This document shows positions 54,169 to 64,000 of a stretch of 64,000 bases of DNA, piece after piece. Under the pieces are notes generated by a model that was not told where the DNA came from, ran no database searches, and saw only the letters and a list, made by a program, of their open reading frames with translations. Each line of letters starts with the position of its first letter. Within the stretch, counting starts at the first letter, position 1. The DNA is from an uncultured Oscillospiraceae bacterium (GTDB lineage: Bacteria; Bacillota; Clostridia; Oscillospirales; Oscillospiraceae), in assembly GCA_947588605.1 (NCBI GenBank), contig CANPYK010000001.1, forward strand, positions 62,001 to 126,000, read 5' to 3'. The translations under genes were made by a program, and so were the position numbers.

Positions 54169-54197
54169 TTGACAACCGGCAAGCGCGGTCATATAAT
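54169..54197 (+). promoter_or_regulatory. upstream promoter P1 of glnA
   Basis: TTGACA at 54169-54174 and TATAAT at 54192-54197, spacer 17 nt: perfect consensus. Its transcript would meet an intrinsic terminator about 45 nt later. Confidence 0.88.
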
Positions 54198-54204
54198 ACG
54201 GCGT

Positions 54205-54249
54205 GTAAGGGCAATGGTGCTTTTCTCGGGAAAGACCGTTGCCCTTTTT
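54205..54249 (+). terminator. terminator/attenuator in the glnA leader
   Basis: GGGCAATGGT/ACCGTTGCCC 10-bp stem (54210-54219 and 54235-54244) topped by CTTTTC/GGAAAG and followed by TTTTTG. Placed between promoters P1 and P2, it should end P1 transcripts as a roughly 45-nt hairpin RNA unless antiterminated. Confidence 0.8.
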
Positions 54250-54267
54250 GTGAACGTGTGATATAAT
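54239..54267 (+). promoter_or_regulatory. proximal promoter P2 of glnA
   Basis: TTGCCC at 54239-54244, inside the descending arm of the terminator, and TATAAT at 54262-54267, spacer 17 nt; it lies 30 nt before the glnA start. Confidence 0.75.
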
Positions 54268-54297
54268 CCCATCAATATATTGAAAGGAGCCATTCCC

Positions 54298-55629
54298 ATG
54301 AGCCATTACACCAAGGAAGACATTATCCGCATGGTCGAGGAGCAGGACGTAGAGTTCATCCGTATGCAGTTTACGGACATCTTCGGCCAGCTCAAGAACG
54401 TGGCCATCACCAAGAGCCAGATCCAGAAGGCGGTCAACAACCAGATCATGATCGACGGCAGCTCCATCGAGGGCTTTGTGCGCATCCACGAGTCCGACCA
54501 GTACCTCTATCCCGATCTCGACAGCTTTACGGTCCTGCCCTGGCGGCCTCAGTACGGCAAGGTAGCGCGGCTCATCTGCGACGTCTATAACCCGGACGGC
54601 ACGCCCTTCGTGGGCGACCCCAGAGGGGTTTTGAAGAAGATGCTCAAAAAGGCCGCCGACATGGGGTACTCCTTCAACGTGGGCCCGGAGTGCGAGTTCT
54701 TCCTCTTTGAGACGGACGACGAGGGCCGGCCCACCACCAAGACCGGCGACGAGGCGGGGTATTTCGACCTGGGTCCCCTCGACCACGGCGAGGGCACCCG
54801 GCGCGAGATCTGCCTGAACCTGGAGGCCATGGGCTTTGAGATCGAGGCCAGCCACCACGAGGTCGCCGCCGGCCAGCATGAGATCGACTTTAAGTACGAC
54901 GAGGCCCTCCGTGCCGCCGACAAGATCATGACCTTCAAGCTGGCGGTGAAGACCGTGGCCCAGAAGAACGGCCTGCACGCCACCTTCATGCCCAAGCCCG
55001 TCTTCGGCATCAACGGCTCCGGTATGCACACCAACATGTCCCTCTTCAAGGACGGCAAGAACGTCTTCTACGATCCCTCGGATCCCAGGGGCCTTTCCAA
55101 GGAGTGCTACAGCTTCATCGCGGGGCTTCTCGCCCACGTCCGGGGCTTCGCGGCTATCACAAACCCGCTGGTCAACTCCTATAAGCGCCTGGTCCCCGGC
55201 TATGAGGCGCCCTGCTACCTGGCCTGGTCTGCCTCCAACCGCTCCGCCCTCATCCGCATCCCCGCCGCCCGGGGCCAGTCCACCCGCGTGGAGCTTCGGT
55301 GCCCCGACCCCTCCTGCAACCCCTACCTGGAGCTGGCCTGCTGCCTGGCCGCCGGCCTCGACGGCATCGAGAAGGGCATGGTCCCGCCGGCGGAGATCAC
55401 CGAGAACATCTTCGCCATGGACCGCAAGACCCGCCACGCCCACGGCATCCACTCCCTCCCCGGCAATCTGGAGCAGGCCATCGACTGCCTGGAGGCCGAC
55501 GAGCTCATCTGCCAGACCCTGGGCGAGCACGTGCTGGAGCAGTACACCCAGGGCAAGAAGAAGGAATGGGACGCCTACCGCACCTACGTCTCCGACTGGG
55601 AGATCAACAAGTACATCGTTACTTACTAA
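54298..55629 (+). CDS. glnA: glutamine synthetase type I
   Basis: A 443-residue GSI-alpha enzyme (length without the adenylylation insert region of the beta form). Hallmarks: DGSSIEGFVRIHESDQYL, GPECEFFLFE, the ATP/metal region NGSGMHTNMSLFKDG and NPLVNSYKRLVPGYEAPCY. It makes glutamine from glutamate and ammonia. ATG at 54298 with GAAAGGAG upstream. The next gene, an ANTAR protein, lies 72 nt away across a GGGGCGGGCG/CGTCCGCCCC hairpin, and gltBD-amt follow, forming a nitrogen-assimilation cluster. Confidence 0.97.
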   Translation: MSHYTKEDIIRMVEEQDVEFIRMQFTDIFGQLKNVAITKSQIQKAVNNQIMIDGSSIEGFVRIHESDQYLYPDLDSFTVLPWRPQYGKVARLICDVYNPDGTPFVGDPRGVLKKMLKKAADMGYSFNVGPECEFFLFETDDEGRPTTKTGDEAGYFDLGPLDHGEGTRREICLNLEAMGFEIEASHHEVAAGQHEIDFKYDEALRAADKIMTFKLAVKTVAQKNGLHATFMPKPVFGINGSGMHTNMSLFKDGKNVFYDPSDPRGLSKECYSFIAGLLAHVRGFAAITNPLVNSYKRLVPGYEAPCYLAWSASNRSALIRIPAARGQSTRVELRCPDPSCNPYLELACCLAAGLDGIEKGMVPPAEITENIFAMDRKTRHAHGIHSLPGNLEQAIDCLEADELICQTLGEHVLEQYTQGKKKEWDAYRTYVSDWEINKYIVTY

Positions 55630-55701
55630 TGGCTTTATAAGCACCATCGCGCGGGGCGGGCGTTTCGTCCGCCCCGTCATTGATTATGGGGGGTGAAACC
55701 C

Positions 55702-56232
55702 ATGATACGCACCATCGTCGCCTTTGAGAAGGACGAGTCCCGGGACAAGATCGCCGACATGCTGGAGCGGTCGGGGATCCCCGTGCGCTACCGGTGCCGC
55801 ACCGGCGCGGAGGTCCTGCGGGCGGTGAAGACCATGGGCTCCGGGGTGGTGGTCTGCGGGCACAGACTGCCGGACAGGCCGGTGACCCAGTTGGCCCACG
55901 AGCTCCACGGCCAGGCCAAGTGCCTCATTCTCGCCAAGCAGTCGCAGCTGGAGCTGATGGACGACCCGGACGTCTTCAAGCTGCCCATCCCCGTCTCCGC
56001 CGCCGAGCTCCGGGGGAGCGTCAACATCCTCATCCAGCTCAACGACATCTCCGCCCGTGCCCAGATGCCCAAGCGCAGCGAGGAGGAGCAGGAGCTCATC
56101 CTTAGGGCCAAGGAGCTTTTGATGGAGTCCCGGGGCTTTTCCGAGGCGGAGGCCCACAAGTACCTGCAAAAGCGCAGCATGGAGACCGGCGCGAAGCTCT
56201 CCGAGATCGCGCGGCAGATCTTAGAACTTTGA
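55702..56232 (+). CDS. ANTAR-domain antiterminator (NitR-like)
   Basis: A 176-residue protein: a pseudo-receiver N-terminal domain (VAFEKDESRDKIADMLERSG at 5-24; the usual phosphoacceptor region reads VVCGHRLPDRP with no obvious Asp site) and a C-terminal ANTAR domain (about 122-174; LRAKELLMESRGFSEAEAHKY, then ARQILEL) that binds two-hairpin RNA and prevents termination. A glnA-linked gene of this type is called nitR in some clostridia. ATG at 55702 with GGGGGG upstream. It may respond to nitrogen status through a partner. Confidence 0.87.
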   Translation: MIRTIVAFEKDESRDKIADMLERSGIPVRYRCRTGAEVLRAVKTMGSGVVVCGHRLPDRPVTQLAHELHGQAKCLILAKQSQLELMDDPDVFKLPIPVSAAELRGSVNILIQLNDISARAQMPKRSEEEQELILRAKELLMESRGFSEAEAHKYLQKRSMETGAKLSEIARQILEL

Positions 56233-56261
56233 AAAATAGCATCACAAGGATGTGATGATGA

Positions 56262-60790
<4,529 letters not shown>

Positions 60791-60791
<1 letters not shown>

Positions 60792-62275
60792 TGGGCAAGC
60801 AGACGGGATTTCTGGAATACGAGCGTCGCGCCAACCCCTGCGAGGCTCCGGAGAGCCGGATCCGGCACTGGAACGAGTTCCACCCGGCTCTGGACATCGC
60901 CGAGCGGGAGCGTCAGGCGGCCCGGTGCATGGACTGCGGCGTGCCCTTCTGCCAGTCGGGCCTGAAGCTCGGCTCCGGCTACACCGGGTGTCCCCTTCAT
61001 AACATGGCCCCGGAGTGGAACGACCTTGTCTACCACGGCAATTTCGAGGAGGCGTACAAGCGCCTTCATAAGACCAACAACTTCCCGGAATTCACCGGGC
61101 GGGTCTGTCCCGCCCTCTGTGAGGCGGCCTGCACCTGCGGCCTTCACGGGGACGCGGTGACCGTCCGGGAGAACGAGCTTTTCACCGTGGAGCGGGCCTA
61201 CGCCGACGGCGTCGTGAAGCCCGAGCCGCCCAAGGTCCGCACGGGTAAGCGCGTGGCCGTGGTGGGCTCCGGCCCCGCCGGCCTTGCCGCCGCCGACCAA
61301 TTAAACCGGCGGGGCCACAGCGTCACGGTCTTCGAGCGGTCTGACCGGGTGGGCGGGCTTCTCATGTACGGCATCCCCAACATGAAGCTCCAAAAATCCG
61401 TGGTGGACCGCCGGGTGGAGCTCATGCGCGCCGAGGGCGTGGAGTTCAAGACCGGCGTGGACGTGGGCCGGGACTTCCCCGCCGGGGGCCTCGCCGCCGT
61501 CTTCGACGCGGTGATCCTCTGCTGCGGGGCCAGGCACCCGCGGGACCTGAAGGCGCCGGGAAGGGAATCCCAGGGCGTATACTTCGCCGTGGACTTCCTC
61601 AGCTCCACCACCAAGAGCCTTCTCGATAACGGCCTCAAGGCCGGGACCTACATCTCCGCCAAGGGCAAAAACGTGGTGGTCGTGGGCGGCGGCGACACGG
61701 GCAACGACTGCGTGGGTACCGCCATCCGCCACGGGTGCGCCTCCGTCACCCAGCTGGAGATGATGCCCCGGCCCCCCGTAGAGCGGGATTTCGCCGCCAA
61801 CCCCTGGCCCGAGTGGCCGCGGGTGGAGAAGACCGACTACGGCCAGCAGGAGGCCGTCGCCCTCTTCGGACACGACCCGCGCCTTTATCAGCGCACGGTG
61901 AAGGAGATCGTCCCGGACGAACAGGGGAGCGTCAAGGAGATCGTCACTGTCTCCCTCCTGCCAAGGACCGAGAACGGCCGGACGGTGATGGTCCCGGTCC
62001 CCGGCTCCGAGGAGACGGTCCCCTGTGAGCTTCTTTTGATCGCGGCGGGCTTTCTGGGCACGGAGAGCTACATCCCCGAGGCCTTCGGGGTGGACACCGA
62101 CGCCCGTGGCAACATCGCCACGGCGGAGGGCTCCTACCGCGCGTCCGTCCCCAAGATCTTCGCCGCCGGCGACACCCGTCGGGGCCAGTCCCTGGTGGTC
62201 CACGCCATCGCCGAGGGCCGCGGCGCGGCCAGAGAGGTGGACGAATTTTTAATGGGCTACACAAATTTAACATAA
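60791..62275 (+). CDS. gltD: glutamate synthase small subunit
   Basis: A 494-residue NAD(P)H-oxidising subunit feeding electrons to GltB. N-terminal [4Fe-4S] region ([29 protein letters not shown]), FAD motif [20 protein letters not shown] motif [15 protein letters not shown], and C-terminal FAD motif [15 protein letters not shown]. The start overlaps the gltB stop by one base (TAATG). A hairpin terminator follows. Confidence 0.97.
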
Positions 62276-62290
62276 ATCATCCGGTTCATA

Positions 62291-62322
62291 AGAGCGACGG
62301 TGCTTTTACCGCCGCTCTTTCT
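62291..62322 (+). terminator. terminator-like hairpin after gltD
   Basis: AGAGCG-A-CGGT-GCTTTT-ACCG-C-CGCTCT followed by TTCT. The loop-side sequence GGTGCTTTT recurs in the glnA leader hairpin. Confidence 0.7.
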
Positions 62323-62390
62323 ATATATCCGAATCCCGCCGCAAAGGTAAGACGGCCTTCGGAAATTCCAAATTTCAGGAGGAAACTACA

Positions 62391-64000
62391 ATGGATATGT
62401 CTGTATGGTATCTGGTGGGCGCGGTGCTGGTCTTCTTCATGCAGGGCGGCTTCGCCATGGTGGAGACGGGCTTGACCCGGGCCAAAAACGCCGGCAACAT
62501 CATCATGAAGAACCTGATGGACTTCTGCATCGGCACGGTGGTGTTCTCGCTCCTGGGCTACGGCATCATGATGGGCGAGCACGTCTTCTTCGGCCTCATC
62601 GGCAAGCCCGACTGGCAGCTTTTCACCGACTTTGACGGCGCGGACTGGAGCAGCTTCGTCTTCCAGCTGGTGTTCTGCGCCACGGCGGCCACCATCGTGT
62701 CCGGCTCCATGGCCGAGCGCACCAAGTTCTCCGCCTACTGCCTCTACTCCGGCGTCATCAGCCTCGTCATCTACCCCATCGAGGCCGGCTGGGCCTGGGG
62801 CGGCGGCTGGCTTGCCGACCTTCACTTCATCGACTTTGCCGGCTCCGCCGTCATCCACATGGTGGGCGGCTGGACGGCCCTCATCGGCGCGTGGCTGGTG
62901 GGCCCGCGCATCGGCAAGTATACAAAGGACAAGGACGGCAAGACCAAGGTCAACGCCATTCCCGGACACTCCATGACCCTGGCGGCGCTGGGCGTCTTCA
63001 TGCTGTGGTTTGCCTGGTACGGCTTCAACGCCGCGGCGGCGGAGGATGTCACGGAGATGGCCCAGATCCTGGGCACCACCACCATCGCCCCCGCCGTGGC
63101 CACGGTGGTCTGCATGTGCTATACCTGGCTGCGCACCGGCAAGCCTGACGTCTCCATGTGCCTCAACGCCTCCCTCGCGGGCCTCGTGGCCGTCACCGCC
63201 GGGTGCGCCAGCGTGGACGCCATCGGCGCGGCGGTCATCGGCGCCGTCTCCGGCGTGCTGGTGGTGGAGTCCGTCAACTTCATCGACCAGAAGGTGAAGA
63301 TTGATGACCCGGTGGGCGCCTTCTCCGTCCACGGCGTCCACGGCCTGTGGGGCACGCTGGCGGTGGGCCTCTTCGCCTGCAACGAGAAGTACGGCACAAA
63401 GGGCCTCTTCTACGGCGGAGGCTTTAGGCAGCTGGGCGTCCAGTGTCTCGGCATCGTCTGCATCCTCGCCTGGACAGTCGTCATGATGTTCATTGTCTTC
63501 AAGCTCATCGGCAAATGCACCCACGGCCTGCGCGTCAGCCCCGAGGAGGAGATCGAGGGCCTGGATATCGCCGAGCACGGCTTAGTCTCCGCTTACGCCG
63601 ACTTCGTCACGCCTCAGAACCTCTCCGTCTACGCCCTGGCCGCCTCCACCGTCCCCGGCGAGGCTGTGCAGGAGGCCGACGGCAAGGTCCCCGTGGAGGC
63701 CGCCGTCCCTGTCTACGGCCGCAAGAGCGACTCCAAGCCCGGTGAGAAGATCACCAAGGTGGAGATCATCATGAACATGAACCGCTTCGAGCCTCTGAAG
63801 AACGCCCTGGAGGACATCGGCGTCACGGGCATGACCGTCACCAACGTCATGGGCTGCGGCATCCAGAAGGGCCACACCCGCTACTACCGCGGCGTTCCCG
63901 TGGAGATCCAGCTCCTGCCCAAGGTCCAGGTGGACATCGTCGTCTCCAAGGTCCCCGTCAGCGACGTCATCCACACCGCCCGCAAGGTCCTCTACACCGG
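62391..64000 (+). CDS. amt: ammonium transporter fused to a PII (GlnB/GlnK) domain, 3' end outside window
   Basis: An open frame of at least 536 residues. Residues 1-400: Amt/Rh channel with FFMQGGFAMVETGLTRAKN, the pore histidines in FAGSAVIHMVGG and GAFSVHGVHGLWGT, and about eleven helices. Residues about 400-452: linker with SVYALAASTVPGEAVQEADG. Residues 453-536+: PII signal-transduction domain (VEIIMNMNRFEPLKNALEDIG, QKGHTRYYRG, LLPKVQVDIVVSK). T-loop Tyr46 is kept but the uridylylation Tyr51 position is Val. Separate GlnK proteins normally plug Amt; here the plug is covalent. AGGAGG upstream of the ATG; directly downstream of gltD. Confidence 0.93.
   Translation, partial: MDMSVWYLVGAVLVFFMQGGFAMVETGLTRAKNAGNIIMKNLMDFCIGTVVFSLLGYGIMMGEHVFFGLIGKPDWQLFTDFDGADWSSFVFQLVFCATAATIVSGSMAERTKFSAYCLYSGVISLVIYPIEAGWAWGGGWLADLHFIDFAGSAVIHMVGGWTALIGAWLVGPRIGKYTKDKDGKTKVNAIPGHSMTLAALGVFMLWFAWYGFNAAAAEDVTEMAQILGTTTIAPAVATVVCMCYTWLRTGKPDVSMCLNASLAGLVAVTAGCASVDAIGAAVIGAVSGVLVVESVNFIDQKVKIDDPVGAFSVHGVHGLWGTLAVGLFACNEKYGTKGLFYGGGFRQLGVQCLGIVCILAWTVVMMFIVFKLIGKCTHGLRVSPEEEIEGLDIAEHGLVSAYADFVTPQNLSVYALAASTVPGEAVQEADGKVPVEAAVPVYGRKSDSKPGEKITKVEIIMNMNRFEPLKNALEDIGVTGMTVTNVMGCGIQKGHTRYYRGVPVEIQLLPKVQVDIVVSKVPVSDVIHTARKVLYT

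Noticed and set aside
54198-54250. ANTAR binding motif in the glnA leader
   Set aside because: No pair of hairpins with hexanucleotide loops; only one long terminator stem is present.

Overview
The window looks like the chromosome of a high-G+C, endospore-forming member of the Clostridia, most likely Oscillospiraceae (Oscillibacter/Flavonifractor/Lawsonibacter-type gut bacteria). This rests on sporulation genes (spoIVB, spo0A, spoIID, spoVAD, spoVAE, ytvI), an Rnf complex, a T-box leader, Firmicutes-type ribosomal gene order, and very GC-rich intergenic palindromes. No rRNA, tRNA, CRISPR array, prophage or transposase gene was found. The genus is inferred, not demonstrated.

Layout. 1-6.2 kb: two small XRE regulators, an L10 leader with rplJ-rplL, spoIVB, an M14 peptidoglycan peptidase, and an XRE gene divergent from a membrane protein. 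6.3-19.5 kb: a leucine-type T-box leader precedes a branched-chain amino acid cluster, leuA-ilvB-ilvN-ilvC-ilvD-leuC-leuD-leuB-(DUF815 ATPase)-ilvA-ridA. 20-32 kb: glycosyltransferase, spo0A, VanX-like lipoprotein, cation antiporter, spoIID, TetR regulator, a split TauE/SafE exporter and ytvI. 33-36.4 kb: hom, lysC and a RelB/RelE-type toxin-antitoxin pair. 37-43 kb: guaB of a divergent type, spoVAD-spoVAE, and a GntR-ABC transporter operon. 43.5-45.7 kb, minus strand: rpmG-secE-nusG-rplK-rplA. 45.9-52.3 kb: ruvX, rnfCDGEAB, dapF. 52.6-64 kb: a membrane-anchored XRE regulator, then a nitrogen-assimilation cluster glnA-ANTAR-gltB-gltD-amt, in which the ammonium transporter is fused to a PII domain and runs off the window.

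The genes form coherent modules. glnA/gltBD/amt supply glutamate for transamination; ilvA/ilvBNCD/leuABCD make Ile, Val and Leu, with RidA clearing reactive intermediates of IlvA; lysC/hom/dapF belong to the aspartate family; Rnf couples ferredoxin and NAD to an ion gradient.

The most unusual content is intergenic. Several families of structured palindromic repeats fill nearly every long gap. Their connecting sequences are conserved, but their hairpin stems differ between copies with compensating changes in both arms. One about 180-bp element starts 1-2 nt after the stop codons of rplL and spo0A, and a short remnant lies after guaB. A MITE-like hairpin has co-varying ends, and a roughly 67-bp palindromic module is nested inside other repeats three times. 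Other notable points: Spo0A has Glu at the phospho-acceptor position, the L10/L7-L12 pair is displaced as if by inversion, IMPDH resembles the Tritrichomonas enzyme, and the PII domain of Amt lacks Tyr51. Starts were chosen by ribosome-binding sites; all functional calls are from sequence reading and remembered family knowledge, with no database search.
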